Positions 1-8,534 of a stretch of DNA of 64,000 bases are shown here, one piece after another. Within the stretch, counting starts at the first letter, position 1. Each line of letters starts with the position of its first letter. The notes under the pieces are model-generated. The model ran no database searches. It saw nothing but the letters and a program-made list of their open reading frames with translations, and had not been told where the DNA came from. A program made the position numbers and the translations under genes. The stretch is from NCBI GenBank assembly GCA_014382015.1, contig JACNKN010000035.1, forward strand, positions 77,826 through 141,825, given 5' to 3'. Source of the DNA: Fidelibacterota bacterium (GTDB taxonomy: Bacteria > Fidelibacterota > Marinisomatia > Marinisomatales > TCS55).

Positions 1-372
1 TCCTCAGAACCCACTCGGCTCCATAATGCATTTTTAAGTTTGGAAGAAATTGAGGCACTCATGGCTCATGTAACCGGACAGCCAAAACCGGATGAACTTG
101 TTATATCCAGCCCCCGTGAAACCATGGGTGCCGCTGGTTTGATTGGTGAAGATACAGGTGGATTTGATGATTTATTTGATGAAGCAGTGCGTTTGGTGGT
201 GATGCATCAGCAGGGATCCATTTCACTGATTCAGCGTCGACTTAAGGTGGGATACTCCCGCGCGGCCCGGCTCATTGATGAAATGGAACAGGCGGGGATT
301 GTAGGCGCTTTTACGGGTAGCAAAGCCCGTGAAGTACTTGTAGATGATTCCTATCTGGATTCTCTCGACTAA
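1..372 (+). CDS. ftsK: DNA translocase FtsK, C-terminal fragment
   Basis: Only the last 123 residues are in the window; the frame is open to base 1, so the gene begins upstream. FtsK pumps chromosomal DNA through the closing septum. The visible start (SEPTRLHNAF, then EEIEALMAHV) matches the end of the RecA-like motor. Residues about 55-105, containing DDLFDEAV, QGSISLIQRRLKVGY and AARLIDEMEQAGIVG, are the gamma winged-helix domain that reads the orienting KOPS motifs. It ends 7 nt before the LolA-like gene. The family call is firm; domain content upstream cannot be seen. Confidence 0.88.
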   Translation, partial: SSEPTRLHNAFLSLEEIEALMAHVTGQPKPDELVISSPRETMGAAGLIGEDTGGFDDLFDEAVRLVVMHQQGSISLIQRRLKVGYSRAARLIDEMEQAGIVGAFTGSKAREVLVDDSYLDSLD

Positions 373-379
373 TTAAATA

Positions 380-958
380 ATGTATCACACATTACTTTAT
401 ATCATCCTGCTGACAACAGAGATTTGCTCCCAATCTAACGCTTGGAAAGAGAAATTTATTACAGCAATGAATGACCCAAGAGGTGTATCAATCACCGTAG
501 AAATTGAGCAGAAACAATTTGAATCCAATTCGGTTGAACGAGGAACAATTGAAATATTGAAAAAGGATCATTATCTTTTGGATACCCCATCCGAAACAGT
601 GGTTGTTACAGGGGATACGATTCAAACATGGAACAAAGAATCTAATCAACTCATCATTGATCAAACCATCGAAGGGGATTTCAGTATTTTTAATTTATTG
701 ACAGGCGGGTTTGATTCCGTTGTTTTCAGGGAACCAAATGTGCAAGAAACCCAAGTCTCCATGAATTATAATATTCCAACTATGGGGTATAAAGGAAAGA
801 TAAATATTAAAAAAAATGGACAACCAATAGAATTAAAAATACAATATGGATCCAATCAATATGTGACGATGAAAGTTCTTACTTTTCATCATGGTAACTT
901 ATCACTGTACCATAAATTCAACCCGTCTGAGGTTGAGGTGATCGATCTCCGTGAGTAA
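380..958 (+). CDS. LolA-like outer-membrane lipoprotein carrier
   Basis: A 192-residue protein with a short hydrophobic leader (LLYIILL) and likely Sec export. The body resembles periplasmic LolA-type carriers, which ferry lipoproteins from the inner to the outer membrane: alternating beta strands, an early WKEKFITAMND segment, and a TGDTIQTWNKESNQ strand-turn-strand where LolA proteins usually read like DGKTLWTYDP. Length is close to LolA (about 200). Position right after ftsK is a frequent place for lolA in bacteria. It overlaps the next start by 8 nt. The family call is by pattern only; a LolA-fold protein of other function is possible. Confidence 0.6.
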   Translation: MYHTLLYIILLTTEICSQSNAWKEKFITAMNDPRGVSITVEIEQKQFESNSVERGTIEILKKDHYLLDTPSETVVVTGDTIQTWNKESNQLIIDQTIEGDFSIFNLLTGGFDSVVFREPNVQETQVSMNYNIPTMGYKGKINIKKNGQPIELKIQYGSNQYVTMKVLTFHHGNLSLYHKFNPSEVEVIDLRE

Positions 959-1934
959 GTGGCTTAAGTTGGTCTTGAGTCTGGTTATCAGTGCTGTGGG
1001 ACTTTATTACGCATTTGGTCAGGTGAATTTTAATGAATTATGGTTTCATTTAAAATCAGTCAATGTTTTGTGGATGTCAGTGGCCACACTTCTATTGGTT
1101 TTTTCGGTTGCCATTCGGGCAGAAAGATGGCAAATGTTGTTGGAGCCAATTGAAAATATTCAATTTCGTTCGCTTTTTGGCGCTACAATGGTGGGTTATT
1201 TTGGTAATGCAGTCCTTCCTTTTCGATTAGGCGAATTACTTCGTGCATATTCAATTTCCGAAAATCATCAAGTGGATACATCTGCAGCCTTTGGGACGAT
1301 TATCTTAGAAAGAATTTTAGATTTACTTGGATTGGTAAGTACAATAATATTATTTGGGTGGTTATTCCCGTTTGATACGGGAGGTCGAAATATTATGATT
1401 GCTGTAGTGGTTGTTACCCTTTTAGGATTTGGATTCATTATGGTTTTGGGAAGTGCTCGTTCTCATTTAATGGATCGCATTGAAAAATGGCCAATTTTCG
1501 AAAAACCATTTGCCCATCGATTATTGACCATAATGAATAGTTTGGTGGATGGGTTGACCTCTATTCGTGCGACAAAACATGTGGGGCAGATTGTGATACA
1601 TACCATTTTCATGTGGGTTGTTTATTATTCCATAACCTATACCGTCATTCTGGCCACGGGTATCAATATTTCATGGATTGAGGTGGGTGTGGTTCTCATT
1701 TCCACATCTCTGGCCGTGGCGATTCCCGCGGCTCCCGGTGCTGTAGGAACATATCACGCCGCTGCAGTTTATGTGCTCACAGTTTTATTTTCTGTTGGTT
1801 CAGCAGAATCTCAAGCTTTTGCGATTCTCTTGCATGCAGTTGGGTTTATTCCATTAATTATCATTGGGTTTATTTACTTTTTAAATAGCTCAGTTCATAT
1901 CAGGGATATTTCAAAACAGCATATTGTGGAATGA
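951..1934 (+). CDS. Flippase-like membrane protein (LPG synthase TM / UPF0104 family)
   Basis: A 327-residue integral membrane protein with about eight hydrophobic segments. It matches the lysylphosphatidylglycerol-synthase transmembrane family: an early RAERWQMLL segment, GYFGNAVLPFRLGELLRAY (charged, conserved loop), SAAFGTIILERILDLLGL, and a late AIPAAPGAVGTYHAAAVY stretch. These are the family signatures. Members without the C-terminal aminoacyl-transfer domain, as here, are of uncertain function and may move lipids. The start is GTG at 951, inside the previous gene (8-nt overlap), and the end overlaps the next gene by 4 nt, so translational coupling is likely. Confidence 0.8.
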   Translation: MSKWLKLVLSLVISAVGLYYAFGQVNFNELWFHLKSVNVLWMSVATLLLVFSVAIRAERWQMLLEPIENIQFRSLFGATMVGYFGNAVLPFRLGELLRAYSISENHQVDTSAAFGTIILERILDLLGLVSTIILFGWLFPFDTGGRNIMIAVVVVTLLGFGFIMVLGSARSHLMDRIEKWPIFEKPFAHRLLTIMNSLVDGLTSIRATKHVGQIVIHTIFMWVVYYSITYTVILATGINISWIEVGVVLISTSLAVAIPAAPGAVGTYHAAAVYVLTVLFSVGSAESQAFAILLHAVGFIPLIIIGFIYFLNSSVHIRDISKQHIVE

Positions 1935-2482
1935 AAAAGTACGATACTATTTTTCTTGATCGTGATGGAACTCTAAACCCCGACCCTGGATATATTAATG
2001 ATCTAAGTCAATTTGAGTTTTATGATTTTACTATAGATGGACTCAAACGCTTGAAAGAATACGGAAATCGATTTTGCATTATTACTAATCAATCCGGTAT
2101 TGGCCGGGGAATAATTGAAATGGATAAATTAAGTGAAATCCATGATTATATTTTGAATTCATTCTATAAAAATGATTTAGAATTATTGGGAATTTATTAT
2201 TGTCCGGACCATCCGGATAAAGCAACAAAATTTCGAAAACCCGGTAGCGGAATGTTTTTAGAAGCAGCAAAAGATCACAATATTGAAATCACTAAATGTT
2301 TAATGATGGGTGATGCTTTATCTGATATTCAAGCCGGTGTAAATTTAAGGATGGATACAATGCTGTTATTAACCGGCAGGGGCAAAGAGACGGCGGATCA
2401 TTTGGGAAAACTTCGTCCTAACTTTATTGCTGAAAATATCTTGGATGGAGCAAATTTATTATTGGAGCATTCTTCCTCATGA
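1931..2482 (+). CDS. HAD phosphatase, GmhB / HisB-N type
   Basis: A 183-residue HAD hydrolase. Motif I is FLDRDGTLN (the DxD nucleophile pair), motif II TNQSGIGRG, a basic FRKPGSGM segment, and motif IV GDALSDIQAG. This pattern fits D-glycero-D-manno-heptose-1,7-bisphosphate 7-phosphatase (LPS heptose synthesis) or the related histidinol-phosphatase domain. The family's zinc loop is reduced: CPDHPD supplies Cys and His, but the CxC usually found just before RKP is replaced by KATKF. Its location between envelope genes favours a sugar phosphatase. Substrate is not provable from sequence. It overlaps ddl by 4 nt. Confidence 0.75.
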   Translation: MKKYDTIFLDRDGTLNPDPGYINDLSQFEFYDFTIDGLKRLKEYGNRFCIITNQSGIGRGIIEMDKLSEIHDYILNSFYKNDLELLGIYYCPDHPDKATKFRKPGSGMFLEAAKDHNIEITKCLMMGDALSDIQAGVNLRMDTMLLLTGRGKETADHLGKLRPNFIAENILDGANLLLEHSSS

Positions 2483-3378
2483 AAATTGCTGTATTATATG
2501 GTGGAAATTCTGCTGAAAGGGACGTATCCCTGTCCTCAGGAAAAGCGGTGATAGACGCATGTAATGTATTAGGACATGATGTGGTTGCATTGGATCCTGC
2601 TAATGGAATGGAGACGATGATTTCAGATTTATTATCTGTCGACTTGGTCTTTAATGGTCTTCATGGCGGTGATGGGGAAAATGGTGTAATTCCGGGCTTC
2701 CTTCAATCTTTGGGTGTGAAGTTTACCGGATCCGGGAATGAAGCTTCAGCCATTTGCATGGATAAACGGGTAAGTAAGGCCTTGGTTCATCGTAAAGGAA
2801 TTTCCACGCCCGATTGGATATCCATTGGGAAAAATGAAAAAATTCCGACCGATAATAATTTGGTTTATCCAATTGTTGTGAAGCCAAATGATCAAGGGAG
2901 TACGCTAGGGCTGACTATCGTCGAAAATGCATCTAAATTAGAAGCTGCGATCACCTTGGCTCGGGAGTACGGAAATGTCATTCTTTTAGAAGAATTTATT
3001 GCAGGCAGAGAATTAACGGTTACAGTGATTGGTGGCTCCTCCTATCCAATTGTTGAAATTGTGCCTAAACATGATTTATATGATTATGACTGTAAATATA
3101 CGAAAGGACTGACAGAATATTTTTGTCCCGCGGACCTGCCGGAATCATTAACAAAGTCGATTCAGGAATCATCAGTAAAAATTCATCAATTGTTTGGTTG
3201 CCGCCATTATTCTCGTGTGGATTTTCGGTTGGATGAAAATGAAAAAGCATGGTTTTTAGAAGTTAATACACTTCCGGGAATGACAGAAACCAGTCTGGTG
3301 CCTAAATCTGCAAGGGCAACTGGATTAACCTTCCCTGATTTGATCCAAAAAATTTTAGATGAGGCAATGCAAGATTAA
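2479..3378 (+). CDS. ddl: D-alanine--D-alanine ligase
   Basis: A 299-residue ATP-grasp enzyme joining two D-alanines for peptidoglycan precursors, acting in the cytoplasm. N-terminal GGNSAERDVSLSSG and LHGGDGENG are the Ddl signatures. The ATP-grasp core shows VVKPNDQGSTLG, LLEEFIAGRELTV, and the metal/phosphate site SRVDFRLDE with FLEVNTLPGMT. Length is normal for the short DdlB-like class (about 305). It is coupled to the GmhB-like gene by a 4-nt overlap and shares one base with the following NusG-like gene. Confidence 0.93.
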   Translation: MKIAVLYGGNSAERDVSLSSGKAVIDACNVLGHDVVALDPANGMETMISDLLSVDLVFNGLHGGDGENGVIPGFLQSLGVKFTGSGNEASAICMDKRVSKALVHRKGISTPDWISIGKNEKIPTDNNLVYPIVVKPNDQGSTLGLTIVENASKLEAAITLAREYGNVILLEEFIAGRELTVTVIGGSSYPIVEIVPKHDLYDYDCKYTKGLTEYFCPADLPESLTKSIQESSVKIHQLFGCRHYSRVDFRLDENEKAWFLEVNTLPGMTETSLVPKSARATGLTFPDLIQKILDEAMQD

Positions 3379-3890
3379 TGGAAAAGTGGATTGCTGTCAG
3401 GTCAAAACCCCGAGCAGAAAAAGTTGCATTTGAACAGTTAGAGAAGAAAGGCATTCAGGCTTACTTGCCCTTAGTACGTCAAAAACGAAAATGGTCTGAT
3501 CGGATGAAATGGGTGGAATTACCATTATTGCCAGGATATTTATTTGCTAAAGTAGAGTTAAAAAACTCGATTTTTGTATTGCAAACCTACGGTGTGAGTA
3601 CTGTGGTAAAATTTGGGGGTGAAGTTGCAGTGGTGCATGAAAGTGTGGTGAAATCAATTCGATTAGCTTTAGAGGGTGGGTACGCACTGGAGCCAACAGA
3701 ATATTTTACAAAAGGTGATGAAGTTGTGGTCATAGAAGGTCCTATGAAAGGAACGAAAGGTATCGTTTCTGACGTTAAGGGTGAAGAAAAATTAATCATT
3801 AAGATTGATGCTTTACAGCAAGCGATAGCAGTACATATTGAAACCAGGTTTTTACAATCGGCCGGGAAAAAACGTGCTCCGATTTTATAA
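3378..3890 (+). CDS. NusG-like antitermination factor (NusG paralogue, UpxY/RfaH type)
   Basis: A 170-residue NusG-family protein distinct from the housekeeping nusG at 7573. The N-terminal NGN domain carries WIAVRSKPRAEKVA, YLPLVRQKRKWSDR and LPLLPGYLFAKVEL, typical of specialised paralogues (UpxY, RfaH, LoaP), which help polymerase through long operons. The C-terminal KOW domain is FTKGDEVVVIEGPMKGTKGIV. NusG paralogues often act on polysaccharide operons, but no such operon is visible here; it sits between ddl and cysS. It starts on the last base of ddl and overlaps cysS by 17 nt. The regulatory target is unknown. Confidence 0.82.
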   Translation: MEKWIAVRSKPRAEKVAFEQLEKKGIQAYLPLVRQKRKWSDRMKWVELPLLPGYLFAKVELKNSIFVLQTYGVSTVVKFGGEVAVVHESVVKSIRLALEGGYALEPTEYFTKGDEVVVIEGPMKGTKGIVSDVKGEEKLIIKIDALQQAIAVHIETRFLQSAGKKRAPIL

Positions 3891-5250
3891 TTCACTCACC
3901 CGGAAAAAAGAGGATTTTATTCCCATAATTAAGGGGAAGGTTTCTTTATATACATGCGGACCTACGGTCTATGATACAGCTCATATCGGAAATTTTCGAA
4001 CATTTCTTTTCGAAGATTTTTTAAAACGCGTGTTATTGGCCAGGGGATTTGAGGTCTATCATGTAATGAATATTACAGATGTGGATGATAAAACAATTCA
4101 AAAATCTGTGGCAGAGGGGAAACCCCTTTCGGAAATAACTGAGTACTATACCAATTTATTTAAACAGGATTTATCATCCTTGAAAATAATTCCAGCTGAT
4201 GTATATCCTGCAGCGACGGAACACGTAGATGCTATGATTCAAATGATTGAACAATTAATTGAGAAAAACCATGCCTATGTTACCAAGGATGGGTCAGTAT
4301 TTTTCTCTATTGATTCTTATAAAAACTATGGTGCACTTACGCGGTTAAATATGGATAAAATGCAACATTCAGATCGCGTTTCTACCGATGAATACAGCTT
4401 GGATAATCCTCAGGATTTTGCTTTATGGAAAGCATATAAAGATGAAGATGGTGAGGTGTTCTGGGAATCCCCTTGGGGCAAGGGTCGGCCAGGCTGGCAT
4501 ATGGAATGTTCTGCCATGAGTATGGAGTATTTAGGAGATCATTTTGACATCCATTGCGGTGGAGTAGATAATAAATTTCCTCACCATGAAAATGAAATTG
4601 CCCAATCGGTTTGTGCCGTGAATACACCATTCGTTAATTATTGGCTTCATTCAGAATTTTTACTGGTGGACGGGGGCAAAATGAGTAAGTCCATCGGCAA
4701 TTATTATTGTGTATCCGATTTACTTGAAAAAGGAATGACTTCTGAAGAAATTCGATACAATTTTTTGAGTGCCCATTACCAGACGAAAGTCAATTTTACC
4801 TTGGAAAAACAGCATGAAGCTAAAAGAAGTATTCATCGAATTATGGAGTTGCAATCTCGACTAAACGAAATAGATTCTGATCTGTGCAATGATTTTCCAT
4901 TGGAAGTTGAGCAATTTAACGACGCATTAGAAAACAACTTAGATTCACCAAAAGCATTGGCGGTATTCTTCGATTGGATCCGGCGTATTAATATTTCAAT
5001 GGATGAAAAAACACTTTCAAACAAAGAAGCATCCAAAGGATTAAAATTCATTTCCTATTTTGATTCCATTTATGGCATATTGCCAAAAACAGATTCTGTG
5101 CCTCAGGGTGTGTTAGATTTATCAAAAGAACGAGAGGGTGCCCGTCAAAATAAAGATTGGGAAAAATCCGACGAATTACGAGATCAGATTTCAGGAATGG
5201 GTTGGATGGTAAAGGATACAAACGATGGTCCGAAACTCACTCCAAAATAA
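3874..5250 (+). CDS. cysS: Cysteinyl-tRNA synthetase
   Basis: A class I synthetase charging tRNA-Cys. I chose GTG at 3874 rather than the in-frame ATG at 3838: it gives the usual N-terminus LRFYNSLTRKKE and puts the first zinc cysteine (CGPTVYD) at residue 28, its place in E. coli CysRS. The resulting protein has 458 residues. The HIGH motif is AHIGNFRT, further zinc ligands lie in WHMECSAMS and PHHENE, and KMSKSIGN is the second ATP signature. The C-terminal helical anticodon region ends in KSDELRDQI. It overlaps the NusG-like gene by 17 nt and ends the first operon. Confidence 0.95.
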   Translation: MLRFYNSLTRKKEDFIPIIKGKVSLYTCGPTVYDTAHIGNFRTFLFEDFLKRVLLARGFEVYHVMNITDVDDKTIQKSVAEGKPLSEITEYYTNLFKQDLSSLKIIPADVYPAATEHVDAMIQMIEQLIEKNHAYVTKDGSVFFSIDSYKNYGALTRLNMDKMQHSDRVSTDEYSLDNPQDFALWKAYKDEDGEVFWESPWGKGRPGWHMECSAMSMEYLGDHFDIHCGGVDNKFPHHENEIAQSVCAVNTPFVNYWLHSEFLLVDGGKMSKSIGNYYCVSDLLEKGMTSEEIRYNFLSAHYQTKVNFTLEKQHEAKRSIHRIMELQSRLNEIDSDLCNDFPLEVEQFNDALENNLDSPKALAVFFDWIRRINISMDEKTLSNKEASKGLKFISYFDSIYGILPKTDSVPQGVLDLSKEREGARQNKDWEKSDELRDQISGMGWMVKDTNDGPKLTPK

Positions 5251-5447
5251 TATTTAATTTCTTTCTGATTTTTATTCAAATATTATTGTCATTGATAAAA
5301 TTATAGTCTAATTTACAAGGCTTTTTTCGGCTGTCGTATGGCAAAGTGCATACAAGAACTGTGCCATGTGTGTTGATAATTGACGATAAAACGATCCAAG
5401 CAGCGGGTCGAATCAGGAAACTTAAAAAAAATATTAAGTTCCGACTT

Positions 5448-5520
5448 GCCGGTGTAGCTCAGTTGGTAGAGCAGCTGATTTGTAATCAGCAGGTCGGGGG
5501 TTCGAGTCCCTTCGCCGGCT
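5448..5520 (+). tRNA. tRNA-Thr (anticodon TGT)
   Basis: Complete cloverleaf: the acceptor stem pairs GCCGGTG with CGCCGGC (one G-U), the D arm contains GCTCAGTTGGTAGAGC, the anticodon stem GCTGA/TCAGC encloses TTTGTAA, and the T loop is TTCGAGT. CCA is not encoded. First of four tRNAs placed immediately before tuf, in the same order (Thr-Tyr-Gly-Thr) as E. coli thrU-tyrU-glyT-thrT-tufB. Confidence 0.97.
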
Positions 5521-5578
5521 CATATTGTGCCGATAAAAAAGATGAGATGCTTTTTAACAAGGTTAAATGATGCTGAGA

Positions 5579-5661
5579 GGGGAGATGGCCGAGTGGTTAA
5601 AGGCAGCAGACTGTAAATCTGCCGACGAATGTCTACGGAGGTTCGAATCCTTCTCTCCCCA
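5579..5661 (+). tRNA. tRNA-Tyr (anticodon GTA)
   Basis: Class II tRNA with a long variable arm. The acceptor stem pairs GGGGAGA with TCTCCCC and the discriminator base is A. Anticodon stem GCAGA/TCTGC encloses CTGTAAA. The extra arm (CGACGAATGTCTACG) is expected for bacterial tRNA-Tyr. Second tRNA of the tuf-linked cluster. Confidence 0.97.
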
Positions 5662-5665
5662 CGCT

Positions 5666-5736
5666 GCGGGTGTAGTTCAACGGTAGAACCCCAGCCTTCC
5701 AAGCTGGTGACGTGAGTTCGAGTCTCATCACCCGCT
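5666..5736 (+). tRNA. tRNA-Gly (anticodon TCC)
   Basis: Acceptor stem GCGGGTG/CACCCGC, anticodon stem CCAGC/GCTGG around CTTCCAA, T loop TTCGAGT, discriminator T. It lies only 4 nt after tRNA-Tyr, so the tRNAs are surely processed from one transcript. Confidence 0.97.
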
Positions 5737-5742
5737 CGAAGT

Positions 5743-5814
<72 letters not shown>

Positions 5815-5859
5815 CTCTTTCAATTAAGGATTAAATTAGTTCAGGAGGATTAATAAAAA

Positions 5860-7050
5860 ATGTCAAAACAAAAATTTGAACGTAATAAACCCCATTTAAA
5901 CATTGGGACGATCGGCCATGTGGATCATGGGAAGACAACACTGACCGCAGCGATCACGATGACGCAGGCAGCAAAGGGTTTAAGTGAGACCCGATCTTTC
6001 GACAGTATTGATAATGCCCCAGAAGAAAGGGAGCGTGGTATAACAATTCAGACGGCTCATGTTGAGTATGAAACAGAGAATCGCCATTATGCCCATGTAG
6101 ATTGTCCTGGTCATGCAGACTATATTAAGAATATGATTACGGGAGCGGCCCAGATGGATGGCGGTATTTTAGTGGTATCCGCTGCGGATGGTCCTATGCC
6201 CCAGACCCGGGAGCATGTACTTCTGGCCCGTCAGGTTAATGTACCTTCCATCGTTGTATTTATGAATAAGACAGACCAGGTGGATGATGAAGAGTTAATC
6301 GAACTGGTTGAGATGGAACTGAGAGACTTATTAAATGAATATGACTTTCCGGGTGATGATATTCCCATAATCAAAGGCAGTGCCTTAAACGCACTAAACA
6401 ACATAGATGATGAAGCGGCCACGGCCTGTATTACAGAGTTGATGGAAGCTTGTGACAGTTTTATCCCTGAACCAAAGCGTGATATAGACAAACCATTTTT
6501 AATGCCTGTAGAGGATGTATTCTCAATTACGGGTCGCGGTACGGTGGGAACAGGCCGTATAGAAAGCGGTATTATTAAAGTAGGTGATGAAGTGGAAATG
6601 ATCGGAATGGGAGATACCAGGAAGACCACAGTCACCGGCGTGGAGATGTTCAGGAAGTTATTGGATGAAGGCAGAGCCGGGGACAATGCAGGATTATTAC
6701 TTCGTGGCGTGGATAAAGAATCCCTGACTCGTGGAATGGTATTGGCGAAACCGGGTTCAATTACACCCCATACAAAGTTTAAGGCCAGTGTATATGTGCT
6801 TAAGAAGGATGAAGGGGGCCGTCATACGCCCTTTTTCAATGGATATCGTCCCCAGTTTTACTTCCGGACAACGGATGTAACGGGTGTGGCCACATTACCT
6901 TCAGGGACAGAAATGGTGATGCCGGGAGACAATGTGGAGCTGGATATAGAACTGATTACCCCAATTGCCATGGATAAGGAACTGCGATTTGCCATTCGTG
7001 AAGGTGGTCATACAGTAGGTGCCGGTGTGGTAACTGAGATCTCAGAGTAG
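5860..7050 (+). CDS. tuf: Elongation factor Tu (copy 1)
   Basis: A 396-residue GTPase delivering aminoacyl-tRNA to the ribosome. G motifs: GHVDHGKTT, the RGIT switch, [12 protein letters not shown] (the common NKCD has Thr here), and GSAL. Domain II begins near [17 protein letters not shown]. The ribosome binding site is AGGAGG, 11 nt upstream. The coding sequence appears identical base for base to the copy at 21317-22507; similarity stops at the start and stop codons. It follows the four tRNAs and precedes rpmG, as for tufB of E. coli. Confidence 0.98.
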   Translation: MSKQKFERNKPHLNIGTIGHVDHGKTTLTAAITMTQAAKGLSETRSFDSIDNAPEERERGITIQTAHVEYETENRHYAHVDCPGHADYIKNMITGAAQMDGGILVVSAADGPMPQTREHVLLARQVNVPSIVVFMNKTDQVDDEELIELVEMELRDLLNEYDFPGDDIPIIKGSALNALNNIDDEAATACITELMEACDSFIPEPKRDIDKPFLMPVEDVFSITGRGTVGTGRIESGIIKVGDEVEMIGMGDTRKTTVTGVEMFRKLLDEGRAGDNAGLLLRGVDKESLTRGMVLAKPGSITPHTKFKASVYVLKKDEGGRHTPFFNGYRPQFYFRTTDVTGVATLPSGTEMVMPGDNVELDIELITPIAMDKELRFAIREGGHTVGAGVVTEISE

Positions 7051-7058
7051 GTTTTTAT

Positions 7059-7223
7059 ATGGCTGGCAATAGTAAACGGGCAATCATTCAGTTGGAGAGT
7101 ACAGCAGGTACGGGTTACCGGTATACGGTGACCAAAAGTAAACGGCTGCATCCGAACAGGGTTGAGTATCGTAAGTACGACCCAGTTGTTCGTAAGCACG
7201 TCATTTTTAAAGAGACCAAGTAG
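7059..7223 (+). CDS. rpmG: 50S ribosomal protein L33
   Basis: A 54-residue protein that I read from ATG at 7059, 8 nt after tuf. The sequence ([20 protein letters not shown], then [15 protein letters not shown] and HVIFKETK) is typical L33. It has no cysteines, so it is the zinc-free form. Small basic protein of the large subunit near the E site. It lies between tuf and tRNA-Trp, a common bacterial order (tuf-rpmG-trnW-secE-nusG). Confidence 0.95.
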   Translation: MAGNSKRAIIQLESTAGTGYRYTVTKSKRLHPNRVEYRKYDPVVRKHVIFKETK

Positions 7224-7270
7224 GATTACCAGTATGATTATTCAGTCGTTTTTCGACTGAGAGAATTCAT

Positions 7271-7344
7271 AGGAGTGTAGCTCAATCAGGTAGAGCACCG
7301 GTCTCCAAAACCGGGGGTTGCAGGTTCGATTCCTGTCACTCCTG
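7271..7344 (+). tRNA. tRNA-Trp (anticodon CCA)
   Basis: Acceptor stem AGGAGTG/CACTCCT, D arm GCTCAATCAGGTAGAGC, anticodon stem CCGGT/ACCGG around CTCCAAA (anticodon at 7305-7307), T loop TTCGATT, discriminator G. Found between rpmG and secE, its customary place. Confidence 0.97.
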
Positions 7345-7389
7345 CAGTAAAAGTAATAATAATTTAGGAATCGATTTAGTTAAGTTAGA

Positions 7390-7569
7390 ATGAATAAGAT
7401 TACGAAATTTTTTTCCGACGTAAAATTTGAAATGAACAAAGTATCCTGGCCAAAATGGGATGAATTAAAAGGGTCAACCTTTGTGGTTATTTCATTTTCC
7501 ATTATGGTCAGTTTGTTTCTGTTTTTTATTGACAGAATTCTCTCCACACTTATGCAGGTTATTCTTTAA
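7390..7569 (+). CDS. secE: Preprotein translocase subunit SecE
   Basis: A 59-residue protein with a short cytosolic amphipathic part (FFSDVKFEMNKVSWPKWDEL; the KVSWP motif is the SecE hallmark) and one membrane segment (STFVVISFSIMVSLFLFF). It clamps SecY in the SecYEG channel. ATG at 7390. It precedes nusG by 3 nt, the near-universal secE-nusG pair. Single-membrane-span form, as in most bacteria outside Enterobacteria. Confidence 0.95.
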   Translation: MNKITKFFSDVKFEMNKVSWPKWDELKGSTFVVISFSIMVSLFLFFIDRILSTLMQVIL

Positions 7570-7572
7570 CTC

Positions 7573-8100
7573 ATGAATTGGTACACCCTAAGAGTCATTT
7601 CCGGTAAGGAAAAGAAGGTGCGAGAAAACATTCTTTTCGAACTGGATTATGAGGGATTAGCTGATGAAGTAGAAGCGATTCTTGTACCTTCCGAAAATAT
7701 AATAGAAATGAAGGAAGGCAAAAAGAAGGTAAAAAATAAAGTTTTTTTCCCCGGATATATATTGATACATATGAGTGAATCCAAAATAGCGCGTCACTTG
7801 GTGGAAAATATTTCAGGCGTCATGAATTTTGTCGGAGTTAAAGGAGAGCCTCAGCCTCTTAAGGAAGAAGAAATAACAAGAATTCTTGGGGAAGTAGAAG
7901 GCCGTGAAGGCCGTGAAGTGGTTGTAGCGCCCTATAAAGTGGGCGATGCGGTCAAAGTGACGGATGGTCCTTTCGCAGATTTTTCCGGTTATGTTAATGA
8001 AGTCAATGAGGACAAGCAAAAAGTAAAGGTGTCGGTGAGTATTTTTGGAAGACCCACGCCTATAGAGTTAGATTTTTTACAGGTTGAATTAGAGAAATAG
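7573..8100 (+). CDS. nusG: Transcription termination/antitermination factor NusG
   Basis: The housekeeping NusG, 175 residues. The NGN domain has NWYTLRVISGKEKKVREN and FFPGYILIHM; the C-terminal KOW domain is YKVGDAVKVTDGPFADFSGYV. It binds the polymerase clamp and links to Rho or ribosomal S10 (rpsJ at 22516). Genomic context secE-nusG-rplK confirms it as the core copy, against the paralogue at 3378. Confidence 0.97.
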   Translation: MNWYTLRVISGKEKKVRENILFELDYEGLADEVEAILVPSENIIEMKEGKKKVKNKVFFPGYILIHMSESKIARHLVENISGVMNFVGVKGEPQPLKEEEITRILGEVEGREGREVVVAPYKVGDAVKVTDGPFADFSGYVNEVNEDKQKVKVSVSIFGRPTPIELDFLQVELEK

Positions 8101-8108
8101 GCTAAATA

Positions 8109-8534
8109 ATGGCAAAAAAAATTTCAGGTTATATTAAGCTGCAAATTCCGGCTGGGCAGGCAAACCCTGCGCCACCGGTTGGACCAGCACTGGGTCAGCA
8201 CGGCGTAAATATTATGGAATTCTGTAAATCGTTCAATTCATCAACGCAGGATCAGGCAGGAATGATTATTCCTGTTGTGATTACCGTTTATGTTGATAGA
8301 AGCTTTACGTTTATTACAAAGACGCCTCCTGCTGCTGTGCTACTTAAGAAAAAAGCAGGTGTTCCCAAAGGATCTGGTGAGCCTAATCGGGAAAAAGTGG
8401 GAAAAGTAACTGAAAATGATTTACGGGATATTGCAGAAATAAAGATGGAAGATCTAAATGCCAATTCGATTGAAATGGCAATGGAAATGATTCGTGGAAC
8501 CGCCCGGAGTATGGGGCTGGAGGTCAAAGGTTAA
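8109..8534 (+). CDS. rplK: 50S ribosomal protein L11
   Basis: A 141-residue protein of the GTPase-associated centre. The proline-rich N-terminal part ([18 protein letters not shown]) is the thiostrepton-site helix-turn region, and the C-terminal domain ([26 protein letters not shown]) binds 23S rRNA. It ends one base into rplA, so L11 and L1 are translationally coupled, as in E. coli. Confidence 0.97.
   Translation: MAKKISGYIKLQIPAGQANPAPPVGPALGQHGVNIMEFCKSFNSSTQDQAGMIIPVVITVYVDRSFTFITKTPPAAVLLKKKAGVPKGSGEPNREKVGKVTENDLRDIAEIKMEDLNANSIEMAMEMIRGTARSMGLEVKG

Noticed and set aside
3838..3873. ATG 3838 as the start of cysS
   Set aside because: Adds 12 residues not seen in the family and a 53-nt overlap; GTG 3874 places the first zinc Cys at residue 28 as expected.
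5346..5570. Open frame covering tRNA-Thr (74 codons)
   Set aside because: It reads through a complete tRNA gene and has no ribosome binding site or recognisable protein.
6231..6686. 151-codon open frame on the - strand opposite tuf, seen again at 21688-22143
   Set aside because: Its duplication only reflects the two identical tuf genes; low-complexity shadow translation.
5860..7050. Duplicate tuf as an assembly artefact
   Set aside because: Both copies have distinct, sensible flanks (tRNA/rpmG and fusA/rpsJ) that match known tufB and tufA contexts; it remains worth a read-depth check.
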